Source: Coprococcus sp. (GTDB lineage Bacteria; Bacillota; Clostridia; Lachnospirales; Lachnospiraceae). Taken from it: 64,000 nucleotides of DNA. The position numbers and the translations under genes were made by a program. The first letter of the stretch is position 1. Every line of letters starts with the position of its first letter. The stretch spans positions 6,270 to 70,269 of the forward strand of contig JAEDGN010000005.1 of NCBI GenBank assembly GCA_016297495.1. The letters run 5' to 3'. This document shows positions 24,854 to 34,029 of the stretch, one piece after another. Under the pieces are notes generated by a model that was not told the DNA's origin, made no database searches, and worked only from the letters and a program-made list of their open reading frames with translations.

Positions 24854-25954
24854 TCACTGATTCAGATAGCCTTCAAGGCCGGCCATTTTGCCTGATTGGC
24901 GCAGCTTGCGCAGTGCTTTCGCCTCAATCTGACGAATCCGTTCCCGTGTTACATTCAATTCTTTGCCTACTTCCTCCAGAGTCCGCTCATGGCCGTCATC
25001 CAGACCGAAACGCATACGCAAAACCTTCTGTTCCCGTTCATTCAATTTGCCAAGAATCGTCCCGATATCATCCTTCAGCTGGGTAAAAGCCGCCTCATCA
25101 GAAGGCTCCGGTGCATTGGAATCCTCAATAAAATCACCCAAATGGCTTTCATCCTCGTCTCCCACCGGTTTTTCCAGAGAGACCGTCTCCTGTGCCAGCC
25201 TCATGACATCTCTTACTCTTTCCACAGGCATATTCACATCCTTTGCCAGTTCTTCAACAGAAGGATCCCGTCCAAGTTCCTGAGTAAGCTTTTTCTGAGC
25301 TTTCATAATTTTATTCATCGTCTCAACCATATGCACAGGTATGCGGATCGTTCTTGCCTGATCCGCAATGGCCCGGGTAATTGCCTGACGAATCCACCAC
25401 GTTGCATAGGTACTGAATTTATATCCTTTGGTATAGTCATATTTTTCAACAGCTTTGATAAGTCCCACATTGCCCTCCTGTATCAGATCAAGGAACTGCA
25501 TGCCTCTGCCCATATAGCGTTTGGCAATGCTGACCACAAGCCGTAGATTGGACTCAGCCAGTTTATGCCCGGCTTCTCTGCTGCCTTCCTCCAGTTCTTT
25601 TGACAGACGTATCTCCTCTTCTGCCGTCAGGAGCGGAATATTGCCTATCTCTTTCAGATACATACGTACCGGATCATCCATACTGACACCTTCCGGCACA
25701 GAAATGTCATTCGGATCTATGTCATCATCTTCTGATTCTTCAAGCATACGTCTATCCGGCTCACTGCCCTGGTGCTCCACAAATATTCCATTGGATTCCA
25801 GATAATCATAAACTTTCTCAATCTGATCTTCTGTCAGTTCGATACCAGTAAAAAAGTCATTGATCATCTCCGCTGTCAGCTCATTTTCCTTTTCTCTGGC
25901 AAAGGGAATCAGTTGTTTTAATTTATCCATAAAAAGAATCAAATTCTCGTCCAT
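24854..25954 (-). CDS. rpoD: Primary sigma factor RpoD/SigA
   Basis: The 366-aa housekeeping sigma-70 factor. After region 1.1 (helical, acidic linker to about residue 90) come region 1.2 (DDPVRMYLKEIGNIPLL), region 2 with the -10 recognising KGYKFSTYATWWIRQAI, region 3 (RIPVHMVETMNK), and region 4 ending with the -35 helix-turn-helix TLEEVGKELNVTRERIRQIEAKALRKLR. GGAGG lies 7 nt before the ATG. It follows dnaG, as in the macromolecular synthesis operon, though rpsU is not here. Confidence 0.97.
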   Translation of the reverse strand: MDENLILFMDKLKQLIPFAREKENELTAEMINDFFTGIELTEDQIEKVYDYLESNGIFVEHQGSEPDRRMLEESEDDDIDPNDISVPEGVSMDDPVRMYLKEIGNIPLLTAEEEIRLSKELEEGSREAGHKLAESNLRLVVSIAKRYMGRGMQFLDLIQEGNVGLIKAVEKYDYTKGYKFSTYATWWIRQAITRAIADQARTIRIPVHMVETMNKIMKAQKKLTQELGRDPSVEELAKDVNMPVERVRDVMRLAQETVSLEKPVGDEDESHLGDFIEDSNAPEPSDEAAFTQLKDDIGTILGKLNEREQKVLRMRFGLDDGHERTLEEVGKELNVTRERIRQIEAKALRKLRQSGKMAGLEGYLNQ

Positions 25955-25992
25955 TTATTTTCCTCCGGGTCGTTTTTAGTAGTTTTCCGATT

Positions 25993-27774
25993 TTAAAGAG
26001 AAATATGCAGTTTCTGAAGCTTCGCTTTCTCACGGATGATCCTCTGCAGATCATCCGGACTTTTCACACTGCGGCTTGCCATATCCAGGCTGTTCCTGCG
26101 TATACGCAGCACCGTCTCATTGAGGGCTTTTTCTCTGATAGCCGGATCATCATCCGTCTTTAATTTTGTATTAAACAAAGAAGCTGCCGTCTTTTGTTCT
26201 TCAACATCCTCAAACTGATTCAATATTCTGGCCGGCGTAACATTACCTGTCTGCCGGTATTCATCAAATACAAGGGCTGCCGCTTTATGATATACGGGCT
26301 CCACAAAATCTTCTTCGCATATAATACCATCGAGCTTCTCAAAAAGGGACGGTTCTTCAATAAGCCATGTCAGCAAAAGCTTCTGGGCTGTCAGCACACT
26401 GTCTTCCTTTTCCTGCCGCTTTCTGACCGGTGCTGCTTCCCTCTCCTGCTGCTGATAAATCGCTGATTCCACCTGTTCACGGCTCATGGACGCACCAAAG
26501 CTGTTGACCATCTTACGCAATGCCTCTGAAGCAATACCATACTTGCCGGCAATGGCATCAATATAAATATTGCGTTCCAGCTCCTGGGGAAATTCAAGCA
26601 GTTTTCTGGCTGCCGCTTTCATAAATGACGCACGCCCCTCGGGATCCGACTGTTTATAATTCTTCTCCAATACGGAAATTTCAAACATAAAACTGCTTTC
26701 AGCCGCATCAATTCTCTCCTGGAATGCATCCACACCCAGATTTTTGATAAATTCATCGGGATCCTTATAAGGATCCATATGAATAACCCTCACATTGATT
26801 CCCGCGGATTTCAGAATAGGAATAGCCCTTAAGGCAGCCTTCTGACCAGCACCGTCACTATCATAAGCCAGACGCACTTCCTGGGTATACCGTTTCAGCA
26901 GGACACTGTGCTGTGTTGTGAAGGCCGTTCCCAGTGAAGCCACTGCATTGGTAAATCCGGCCTGATGCATGGCGATCACATCCATATATCCCTCACAGAT
27001 AATCATATAGGATTTTCTTGAAGTTCTGGCATAATTCAGACCATAGAGATTCCTGCTCTTATCAAAAAGTATTGTCTCCGGAGAATTCAGATATTTCGGT
27101 GTTCCGTCTCCCATAACACGTCCGCCAAAACCGATCACCTTATTATTGACATCCATGATCGGAAACATAACGCGATTCCAGAATTTATCATGGGCGCCCC
27201 TTTTTTCGTCAAAGGTAATCAATCCTGTTTCTCTCAGCAGCTGATCTGAATATCCCTTCTTCTTCAGAAAAAGATAAAGGTCATTACTGTATTTGCTTGC
27301 ATAACCAAGGCCAAAATGAACCTGAGTCTCTTTTGAAAGGGCACGTCCCTCCAGATAATCTCTCGCCTGCTGTCCCTGGTCACCGCCCAGCTGATAATAA
27401 AAATATCTGGCCGCCAGCTTGTTGATTTCAAGCAATGTCTGACGTTTATTCTTCTCAGCCTTCTGTTCCTCTGTCAATTCCATCTCCGGCAATGTGATAC
27501 CGGCTCTCTCTGCCAGGGTTTTCATGGCTTCCGGAAATGTCTGATTCTCATATTCCATAACAAAGGTAAATACATTGCCGCCTGCCCCGCAGCCAAAACA
27601 ATAATACATCTGCTTATTGGTACTGACAGAAAACGAAGGCGATTTTTCATTATGAAACGGGCAAAGTCCGAAATAGGAATTCCCCTTTTTCTGCAAACGG
27701 ACATAGCTTCCGATCACATCAACGATATTATTGCGGCTCCGTACCTCCTCAACCACATCATCCGGATAATACAT
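25993..27774 (-). CDS. dnaG: DNA primase DnaG
   Basis: A 593-aa primase that makes RNA primers at the replication fork. The N-terminal CHC2 zinc finger uses C38, H41, C59 and C62 (CPFHNEKSPSF and YYCFGCGAGG). The RNA polymerase core includes FGGRVMGDGTPKYLNSPET and the TOPRIM domain with EGYMDVIAMHQAG and AYDSDGAGQKA. The C-terminal helicase-binding region covers roughly the last 150 residues. Length is normal. It lies 16 nt after dgt and 38 nt before rpoD. Confidence 0.96.
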   Translation of the reverse strand: MYYPDDVVEEVRSRNNIVDVIGSYVRLQKKGNSYFGLCPFHNEKSPSFSVSTNKQMYYCFGCGAGGNVFTFVMEYENQTFPEAMKTLAERAGITLPEMELTEEQKAEKNKRQTLLEINKLAARYFYYQLGGDQGQQARDYLEGRALSKETQVHFGLGYASKYSNDLYLFLKKKGYSDQLLRETGLITFDEKRGAHDKFWNRVMFPIMDVNNKVIGFGGRVMGDGTPKYLNSPETILFDKSRNLYGLNYARTSRKSYMIICEGYMDVIAMHQAGFTNAVASLGTAFTTQHSVLLKRYTQEVRLAYDSDGAGQKAALRAIPILKSAGINVRVIHMDPYKDPDEFIKNLGVDAFQERIDAAESSFMFEISVLEKNYKQSDPEGRASFMKAAARKLLEFPQELERNIYIDAIAGKYGIASEALRKMVNSFGASMSREQVESAIYQQQEREAAPVRKRQEKEDSVLTAQKLLLTWLIEEPSLFEKLDGIICEEDFVEPVYHKAAALVFDEYRQTGNVTPARILNQFEDVEEQKTAASLFNTKLKTDDDPAIREKALNETVLRIRRNSLDMASRSVKSPDDLQRIIREKAKLQKLHISL

Positions 27775-27790
27775 CTTTTGTCACGTCCTT

Positions 27791-28801
27791 CTAGTAAATC
27801 TTCCATGCTTTTGGAACATAAAGTTCCTCATAAATCTCAATTGTATACTGATCAGTCATCCCGGCAATATAATCGCAGACAACTCTCTCTTTTGTATATT
27901 TTCCCTCTCTCATCAGCCGCAGATACTCCACCGGCATCTGATCAGGATATTTCATATAATGTTCATAAAGCTGACGAAGCAGGTTCTGAGCCTTTGTCTC
28001 CTGATTCTTGGCTTTTGGATTCGTATAGACATGCCTGAACATATAGCTTCTTATGCCAAGCATGGCTTCTTCCACATTGGCCGACATCATAATATCCGGC
28101 CGTCCCATACTGTTAATAATAACATCATGGATCAATGTGTTCAGCCTCGTTTTGGAATCCTTGCCCAGCACATCTGTATAGTGCTCCGGCAGTTCCGATT
28201 CCGTGATAATCTTTCCTCTGATGGCATCATCAATATCATGATTGATATAGGCGATCTTATCCGACAGACGAACCACCTTGCCCTCCAGCGTCATCGGCAT
28301 CCGTGATGTGGAATGATTCATCATGCCGTCACGGACTTCTTTTGTCAGATTCAGTCCACGGCCATCCTTTTCAAGGACTTCCACCACACGAACACTCTGT
28401 ATGTAATGTTTGAAACCCTCCGGGCATATCTCATTCAGAACAGCTTCGCCCGCATGTCCAAAAGGTGCATGTCCAAGATCATGACCCAGGGCAATGGCCT
28501 CTGTCAGGTCCTCATTCAGACGCAGTGCCCGTGCAATAGTCCTGGCAATCTGTGATACCTCCAGAGTATGTGTCAGTCTCGTCCTGTAATGATCTCCCCT
28601 CGGTGCCAGAAAAACCTGGGTCTTATGCTTCATTCTCCGGAACGATTTGGAATGCAGTATCCGGTCCCTGTCTCTCTGATAAACAGGCCTTATATCACAT
28701 GGTTCCTCTTCGCGGTCTCTGCCCAGGGATTCGCTGCTCAGGGCCGCATAAGGACTCAAATAAGTCTTTTCCCAGGCTTCCTGATCTTCTCTGATACTCA
28801 T
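27791..28801 (-). CDS. dgt: dGTP triphosphohydrolase-like HD protein
   Basis: A 336-aa HD-superfamily enzyme of the dGTPase group, which cleaves dNTPs to nucleoside and triphosphate. Metal ligands appear as the early HTLEV, GHDLGHAPFGHAG and, later, RLSDKIAYINHDIDD. The family tag LHSKSFRRMKHKTQVF is present. The ATG at 28801 overlaps the mutY stop as ATGA and has AAGGAGG 8 nt upstream. Its place before dnaG and rpoD is common in Clostridia and fits a link between nucleotide pools and replication. Confidence 0.88.
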   Translation of the reverse strand: MSIREDQEAWEKTYLSPYAALSSESLGRDREEEPCDIRPVYQRDRDRILHSKSFRRMKHKTQVFLAPRGDHYRTRLTHTLEVSQIARTIARALRLNEDLTEAIALGHDLGHAPFGHAGEAVLNEICPEGFKHYIQSVRVVEVLEKDGRGLNLTKEVRDGMMNHSTSRMPMTLEGKVVRLSDKIAYINHDIDDAIRGKIITESELPEHYTDVLGKDSKTRLNTLIHDVIINSMGRPDIMMSANVEEAMLGIRSYMFRHVYTNPKAKNQETKAQNLLRQLYEHYMKYPDQMPVEYLRLMREGKYTKERVVCDYIAGMTDQYTIEIYEELYVPKAWKIY

Positions 28802-29880
28802 TCGCAAAACCTCCTTCTCTGACCGTCATTTTCTGCTTTCAGGCAGGCTTTTAATACCTTTAGATGAGCAGTTGGTACGGGGAGCTGTTCGATTTCTTCC
28901 GGCAGGTAAAAATGGGCTCCTGTTCCGGTCTCTCCTTTTTCCAGTTCTGCTCCGTAGATATGCATCCGCCATTCACGGTGGGTGAATACGTGTTTGACAT
29001 CCCGGATGTAATCCGTCAGACGGATTCTGAGTCCAAATTGTTCGAAAAAGAGCTGTTCGAATTCTGAAGGTGTGTCACATTCATACTGTACAAATCCGTA
29101 CAGATTCTCCAGAAGACCCTCTTCATTCTGTATCATGAAATACCGTCCATCATTCTGAAGAACAACTGTCATATACTCAATGACCGATTTATTTACTTTT
29201 TTAATATTAACCGGCAGACGTCCGGCTGTATGCATTTTATATCCCTTACAGAGAGAGTTCAGTGGACACCGGCCGCATCCCGGTCTGAGTGGTGTACAGA
29301 CCATCGCCCCCAGATCCATCATACCCTGATTAAAGGCCGAAGGATCCGCATAAGCAATGATGGCATCCATGATCTTCCCGAATTCATTCTTCGTCTTCTG
29401 CAGGGCAATATTGTCCTCACGGTTAAAAACACGGGCAATGATTCTCAGTGTATTGCCGTCCACAACCCCCTTTGGAATGCCGTAGGCAATACTTGCTATG
29501 GCGCTGGCTGTATACATACCAATCCCCTTCAGTCCGATTAATTCCTCATAGGTATGGGGAAATACTCCCTGATATTCTGTCATTACAGTCCTGGCCGCCT
29601 CCTGAAGATGACTGGCTCTCCTGTAATATCCCAGTCCCTCCCATAACTTGTAGACTGTCGTCTGATCAGCTGCTGCAAGATCACTTACTGTGGGAAACGT
29701 ACGAATAAATCTCTCATAATAGGGTTTTACCGTATCCACCTGGGTCTGCTGCAGCATAATTTCACTGATCCATATATCATAAGGATTCCTTGTCCTGCGC
29801 CATGGTAGATCCCGTCCATTCTGCCGGTACCAGGCTGTCACCAGCTCTGCCATCTCCTGTAAGATCTTTTCTGCTGCCAT
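28798..29880 (-). CDS. mutY: A/G-specific adenine DNA glycosylase MutY
   Basis: A 360-aa base-excision repair enzyme that removes adenine opposite 8-oxoguanine. Catalytic Glu40 sits in EIMLQQTQVDTV, the helix-hairpin-helix is GLKGIGMYTASAI, catalytic Asp141 is in VDGNTLRIIARV, and the [4Fe-4S] ligands are the C-x6-C-x2-C-x5-C set in CTPLRPGCGRCPLNSLC. The C-terminal MutT-like 8-oxoG recognition domain follows (about 230-345). ATG 29880 is preferred over an upstream TTG (29904) because AAGGA lies about 10 nt ahead of it. Confidence 0.94.
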   Translation of the reverse strand: MAAEKILQEMAELVTAWYRQNGRDLPWRRTRNPYDIWISEIMLQQTQVDTVKPYYERFIRTFPTVSDLAAADQTTVYKLWEGLGYYRRASHLQEAARTVMTEYQGVFPHTYEELIGLKGIGMYTASAIASIAYGIPKGVVDGNTLRIIARVFNREDNIALQKTKNEFGKIMDAIIAYADPSAFNQGMMDLGAMVCTPLRPGCGRCPLNSLCKGYKMHTAGRLPVNIKKVNKSVIEYMTVVLQNDGRYFMIQNEEGLLENLYGFVQYECDTPSEFEQLFFEQFGLRIRLTDYIRDVKHVFTHREWRMHIYGAELEKGETGTGAHFYLPEEIEQLPVPTAHLKVLKACLKAENDGQRRRFCE

Positions 29881-29957
29881 GCAGTCCCCATCCTTCCTCT
29901 TCAATTATCATAACAGGACAGCTCTGCTGCCACGGAACTGCCCTGTCCATAAAAAAT

Positions 29958-31115
29958 CTATGATTGTACAGAAGCACGCATGCCCAAAAGCTTCGTCTTC
30001 AGATCTCCTTCAATCTTCTGGAGTTCCACTTCTGCCGCACGACGTTTTTCTCTTCCTTCTGTCTGGATCTTCAATACTTCATCCAGTGTTGTAATCAGCT
30101 GCTGGTTCGTTGTCTGTAAGGTCTCAATATCGACAATTCCCCGCTCAGATTCCTTTGCCACATTAATAGAAGCCGTCTTCAGTCTGTCAGCATTCCGCTT
30201 CAGCATCTCATTGGTCAGATCGGACACTTCCCTCTGAACTTTTGCAGCCTGTTCAGAATGCGCAATGCCAAGGGCAATGACCATCTGACTCTTCCATAAC
30301 GGAATTGTATTGACAATGGTAGACTGAATCTTGTCCGACATCATGGTATCATTATTCTGAACAAGACGGATCTGTGGTGCCATCTGGATGGCAATGACCC
30401 TTGTCAGCTCCAGATCATGGAGCTTCTTCTCAAAACGATTGGCCAGAGCTGTCAGATCACTGACTGCCTGAGCATCTTCCGGAAGTCCGGAGGCCTGTGC
30501 CTTCGCAGCAAGGGCCGGTATCTGGACCGTCTCCACCTCATGAAGCTTCTGCTTGCCGGCCAGAATATACATAGTCAGTTCCTTATAATAGGTTTTATTC
30601 AGCTCATAGAGCTGATCCAGTGTAGCCACATCCTTCATCAGCGTAATCTGATGCTGCTCCAGTGCCTCCACAATCTGATTGACATTCGCCTCTGCCTTCT
30701 GATATTTTGCCTTCATGGCCGTCAGCTTATTGACATTCTTCTTAAAAAGACCAAGAAAGCCCTTCTCTTCTTCTTCAACATCAAAGCTCTTCAGCTCTGT
30801 TACAACACCGGAAATCATATCTCCCACTTCTCCGAGATCTTTGGTCCTTACATTCTCCAGCGCTTTCTCCGAGAAAGCAGCTACCTTCTGCTGTGCCCCC
30901 GCACCATACTGCAGAACCTGTGCAGAATTGGAAATATCGATCTGAGCCGCAAAGTCTCTGACCATCTTTTTTTCATCTTCATTCAGCATACTGTCATCAT
31001 ATTCCGGAATTGCTGCCGGAGCCTCTGCCTTCTTTGTCTCAGCCGGCATCTGCGGTTCTTCTTTAAAAGGTTCGAATGTCAATGTCGGCGCTTCACCAAG
31101 TTTTATTTCACTCAT
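29958..31115 (-). CDS. TelA-family protein (toxic anion resistance/KlaA-like)
   Basis: A 385-aa cytosolic, mainly helical coiled-coil protein of the TelA/KlaA family. Despite the tellurite name, the cellular role is poorly understood; links to envelope stress and to XpaC partners are reported by context in Firmicutes. The conserved core includes FLGLFKKNVNKLTAMKAKYQKAEANVNQIVEALEQHQ and the C-terminal LWKSQMVIALG, typical of the family. The first ~55 residues are acidic and disordered. GGGAGG lies 6 nt before the ATG, and it follows the XpaC-like gene by 11 nt, so the two are an operon. Confidence 0.86.
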   Translation of the reverse strand: MSEIKLGEAPTLTFEPFKEEPQMPAETKKAEAPAAIPEYDDSMLNEDEKKMVRDFAAQIDISNSAQVLQYGAGAQQKVAAFSEKALENVRTKDLGEVGDMISGVVTELKSFDVEEEEKGFLGLFKKNVNKLTAMKAKYQKAEANVNQIVEALEQHQITLMKDVATLDQLYELNKTYYKELTMYILAGKQKLHEVETVQIPALAAKAQASGLPEDAQAVSDLTALANRFEKKLHDLELTRVIAIQMAPQIRLVQNNDTMMSDKIQSTIVNTIPLWKSQMVIALGIAHSEQAAKVQREVSDLTNEMLKRNADRLKTASINVAKESERGIVDIETLQTTNQQLITTLDEVLKIQTEGREKRRAAEVELQKIEGDLKTKLLGMRASVQS

Positions 31116-31126
31116 GTCTTTCCTCC

Positions 31127-32356
31127 CTATTTCACATTGTCAAAATGCTTCTTTGTCAGCCCTTCCTGGGCAAACATGTTCTCCAGCACCGTAATATCCG
31201 TACTGATATCCATGGCTGCATCCTCAAAAAAGCTGTCCAGCAGCTTCTCATAGGCCAGGTTGATCGTATCCAGTGTCTTCTCAATCTCTGCCTTGGACTT
31301 ACGGATATTCTCCCCTTCAACCTGCTGGGCATCCAGCTCCTGATAAGTCCTCACCAGCTTCAAAGTCGTTGGCATATAATAATTCATGAATTTGCGCAGC
31401 TTCGGAAGCTGATCCGGTTTCTGCTTCAACACCTCAAATATCTTTTTGATAAGAGCTTCCAGCCTGAAAAGCTTGGCAGATATCTCTTCTCCGGGTATCG
31501 CATCATTGGCTCTCCGGATCTGAAGGATATAACTGTTGCCCTCTTCGATAGCCTTTACCAGCTCCGGATTATCGATACCTGATGAAGAAAAGACCTCCCT
31601 GTCAGACTGCTGCACCTTCTTCTCTTCCAGGACGCGCTGCTGATAAGCAGCCTGTGTATCCAGATACTGTTGATATGTCTTATCATCCAGCATCAGACAG
31701 GTCTTCTGCACATCCATATGTCCATTCAAAAATGACTTATTCTCAATCATCCTCTGGACATCCTTTGCCACATATTTTTCAGTCCTGCCCACTGCCGCAG
31801 CCAGTTCTTTGATCTGACAATAGGACCTTTTTCCGATGGTATTGACATAAGAACGGAATCTCTTAACTCTTCCTCTTATAGATAATCCTTTCCATAAAAC
31901 GATTAGTGACAGAATCAGAAATGGTACAATACTGGCCAAAGCTATATTGCCTGCAAATGCAAAGCCCGGGATGGCCATTCCAAGCATCCCAACGATCACC
32001 GTGGCAAGACCGAATATACCCGTAAAAACACCGCCTAAAGCTGTACACAGAACTCCCGACACAGTTCCCGGAGGATTTTTAGTATACTTTGCCACCGCCG
32101 TTGTCTGGGGTGTCCTGGCCGCCTTTTCCTTCCCCTGCTGCCTGTCTGAACCATAATGATACCGGACCCCGGCAGATTCCTGTACACGGCTCACCTTTTC
32201 CTTGACGGCATCGGGATCAATATTTAATTCTTCGAAAACAGACTGGATCGAGCCTGTTATATTTTTGTTCAGCTGTTCAAAATCCATGGAAGATACGGCA
32301 TCCTCGACCATTGACTGGATCCGCTCCCCCATATTGGAATAGTCCTTATCTGACAT
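31127..32356 (-). CDS. XpaC-like membrane protein paired with TelA
   Basis: A 409-aa protein with an acidic N-terminal region (to ~95), two or three adjacent membrane helices (about 100-155), and a long helical cytosolic domain. It matches the XpaC (5-bromo-4-chloroindolyl phosphate hydrolysis) family, whose biochemical role is doubtful; the pair xpaC-telA recurs in Firmicutes. No phosphatase motif can be seen. The ribosome site ACGGAGGG lies about 7 nt before the ATG. Operon with telA, 11-nt spacing. Confidence 0.8.
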   Translation of the reverse strand: MSDKDYSNMGERIQSMVEDAVSSMDFEQLNKNITGSIQSVFEELNIDPDAVKEKVSRVQESAGVRYHYGSDRQQGKEKAARTPQTTAVAKYTKNPPGTVSGVLCTALGGVFTGIFGLATVIVGMLGMAIPGFAFAGNIALASIVPFLILSLIVLWKGLSIRGRVKRFRSYVNTIGKRSYCQIKELAAAVGRTEKYVAKDVQRMIENKSFLNGHMDVQKTCLMLDDKTYQQYLDTQAAYQQRVLEEKKVQQSDREVFSSSGIDNPELVKAIEEGNSYILQIRRANDAIPGEEISAKLFRLEALIKKIFEVLKQKPDQLPKLRKFMNYYMPTTLKLVRTYQELDAQQVEGENIRKSKAEIEKTLDTINLAYEKLLDSFFEDAAMDISTDITVLENMFAQEGLTKKHFDNVK

Positions 32357-32385
32357 ATTTATCCCTCCGTAATTTACTGGCTTTT

Positions 32386-32414
32386 ATTATACCTCATTCC
32401 ATAGGAAAAAGGAA
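32386..32414 (-). promoter_or_regulatory. Possible promoter of xpaC-telA
   Basis: Minus strand: a perfect TATAAT (32386-32391) about 30 nt before the ATG; the -35 at 17 nt (TTCCTT, 32409-32414) is weak. Confidence 0.4.
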
Positions 32415-32449
32415 GGATTTTGTGAGTTTTGCACCGCATTGATACGTCT

Positions 32450-32489
32450 GAAAAGAAAAAGTACAGAATGAAACATCTTCTGTACTTTT
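32450..32489 (-). terminator. Intrinsic terminator after the DmpA-type peptidase gene
   Basis: Minus strand: AAAAGTACAGAA (32478-32489) pairs perfectly with TTCTGTACTTTT (32457-32468), 9-nt loop, then UUUCUUUUC. Confidence 0.88.
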
Positions 32490-32513
32490 CCCAAATGATC
32501 TTACTATAAAAGT

Positions 32514-33557
32514 TTATTCTTCCGATCCATAGATCCGTATAAACTCTCTAAGTCCCATATAACAGTTTCCTCTGATCCCCGTCATAGTCTCTGCATGATA
32601 CAAAGAACTGATGACAGCTTCTTCAACAGACTCGGCCGCTGCCTCAAAGACCCTGTCAATATTGTCATCATAGAACATTCTGACATCAATAATACTGCGG
32701 TCGCTGTAATGTGGAAGTCTGTTTGCCGTTGTAAATGCAATGGCAATATCCCCACTGCCATTGCCGCAGTAGGAACCGGTTCTTGCCAGACCGATCACAG
32801 CCCGTTTCGCCACACGTTTCAACTGCCGCTCACTCAATGGAATATCCGTAGCAATAATAATTATTATAGATCCCTTATCCTTCTTCATATTCCCGGCACT
32901 TTTTCGTGTATCATAATGCCGTCCGCCGATGACAAGATTCCCTGGTTCACCAAAATTCGACATCACCAGGGCACCTATGGTATAATCAGCGCCATCAATA
33001 TTCAGTATTTTGGAGGCAGAACCAATGCCGCCTTTGAGCCCCAGGCATACCATACCGGTGCCCCCGCCGACAGCTCCCTCTTCAAAACAGACATCTGCAT
33101 GACTCAATGCCTCACGAACATGCTCTTCCCTGACATGCAGCCCGCGGATATCATTGAGACGTCCGTCATTACATTCCATAATCACACAATTTACTGTTCC
33201 CGTTGTCACACCGATATCCTCATTCTGCTCCAACATGTATTTTGTCAGAGCCTCGCAGGCGGCACCTGTACTCAGCGTATTTGTCAGAATGATAGGGGTT
33301 TCTATGGTACCCAGTTCTTCAATCTGTACAAGCCCCACACTTTTTCCAAAGCCATTTATCACATTGACACCAGCCATAACCTTATTCTGAAACAAATTGC
33401 CTGTATGGGGCAAAACAGCCGTCACACCGGTGTGAATGTCTCCTTTATTGATCGTTGCATGTCCAACCCTGACCCCCGGTACATCTGTAATCAAATTATT
33501 CTTCCCGCAAGGCCATTTGGCATGCAGATCCAAACCGCTATTTTCCGGTAATCCCAT
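32514..33557 (-). CDS. P1/DmpA-family aminopeptidase
   Basis: A 347-aa N-terminal-nucleophile-type peptidase related to DmpA and BapA (MEROPS S58), which remove N-terminal residues including D- or beta-amino acids after self-cleavage into two chains. N-terminal ITDVPGVRVGHATI, GVTAVLPH, and EGAVGGGTGMVCLGLKGG fit. In the C-terminal part GNGSGDIAIAFTTANR contains the Gly-Ser where cleavage would free the nucleophile. No signal peptide. The start has AGGGAG 11 nt upstream. Monocistronic: own promoter upstream and strong terminator downstream. Confidence 0.86.
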   Translation of the reverse strand: MGLPENSGLDLHAKWPCGKNNLITDVPGVRVGHATINKGDIHTGVTAVLPHTGNLFQNKVMAGVNVINGFGKSVGLVQIEELGTIETPIILTNTLSTGAACEALTKYMLEQNEDIGVTTGTVNCVIMECNDGRLNDIRGLHVREEHVREALSHADVCFEEGAVGGGTGMVCLGLKGGIGSASKILNIDGADYTIGALVMSNFGEPGNLVIGGRHYDTRKSAGNMKKDKGSIIIIIATDIPLSERQLKRVAKRAVIGLARTGSYCGNGSGDIAIAFTTANRLPHYSDRSIIDVRMFYDDNIDRVFEAAAESVEEAVISSLYHAETMTGIRGNCYMGLREFIRIYGSEE

Positions 33558-33606
33558 CGCTCACTTATCTCCCTGTCTATTCATACTAAAATTAATGACA
33601 GTTTCA

Positions 33607-33635
33607 ATTATAGTCTCAGTTTCAAAAAATATCAA
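33607..33635 (-). promoter_or_regulatory. Sigma-A promoter of the DmpA-type peptidase gene
   Basis: Minus strand: TTGATA (33630-33635), 17-nt spacer, TATAAT (33607-33612); start near 33600, about 43 nt before the ATG. Confidence 0.75.
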
Positions 33636-33703
33636 TCAGAAAACAAAGGAATGAACGAGAACCTAAAATTTACAAAGTTTTTACACTTTAATGATAGTCA
33701 CAT

Positions 33704-33778
33704 TTACATTGGTATTTTATACTCATAACTGTCAATGAGGAACCAATCCCAAGCCTCGTTGACAGCAATCTTTTTCAT
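33704..33778 (-). CDS. Putative 24-aa peptide, unknown
   Basis: A small ORF in an otherwise empty gap. The peptide begins MKKIAVNEAWDWFLIDSY and ends EYKIPM; it is amphipathic, with two Trp and two Tyr, no Cys and no signal peptide. A strong AGGAAGG site ends 3 nt before the ATG, an in-frame TAA lies 15 nt upstream, so the start is well bounded. A 9-bp hairpin (33796-33820) sits just ahead of it in the leader. It is 147 nt upstream of the peptidase gene, which has its own promoter. I recognise no family; no modification or export gene is adjacent. It may equally be a chance ORF. Confidence 0.35.
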   Translation of the reverse strand: MKKIAVNEAWDWFLIDSYEYKIPM

Positions 33779-33879
33779 ATACCTTCCTCTTCTTTAAGCA
33801 CATAGTTCTTTTATGTGCTTATACCTTTTTAGAAAAAAATCCCCTTTTTCCTTATTTTACTCAATTTTATCATGGCATT

Positions 33880-33938
33880 TAAAAATCCTGATCACTGCTC
33901 GGTTTCACTCTCATGAAAACAGAACAACAATCAGGATT
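33880..33938 (-). terminator. Probable terminator of the antiporter operon
   Basis: Minus strand: AATCCTGAT (33930-33938) pairs with ATCAGGATT (33884-33892); the 37-nt loop can form an inner TTTTCA/TGAAA hairpin; UUUUUAAA follows. The remaining gap up to the last antiporter stop (33939-34029) shows nothing else. Confidence 0.5.
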
Positions 33939-34029
33939 CTCGTTTAAATATTAACTGATAATGATATAAAGATGCCTTACGGATTGTTCCGTGCTTCGCA
34001 CTCCCACAATCCTACCCAATATTCGCATA

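Noticed and set aside
29905..29957. GGACAG/CTGTCC hairpin between telA and mutY as terminator
   Set aside because: No U-tract on the minus strand and mutY follows closely on the same strand.
32595..33551. 318-codon plus-strand frame opposite the DmpA-type peptidase
   Set aside because: Antisense shadow of a well-supported gene; no recognisable domain or start signal.
33731..33763. Plus-strand terminator-like hairpin GTCAATGAGG/CCTCGTTGAC
   Set aside because: No plus-strand gene upstream to terminate, and it coincides with the 24-codon minus-strand ORF.
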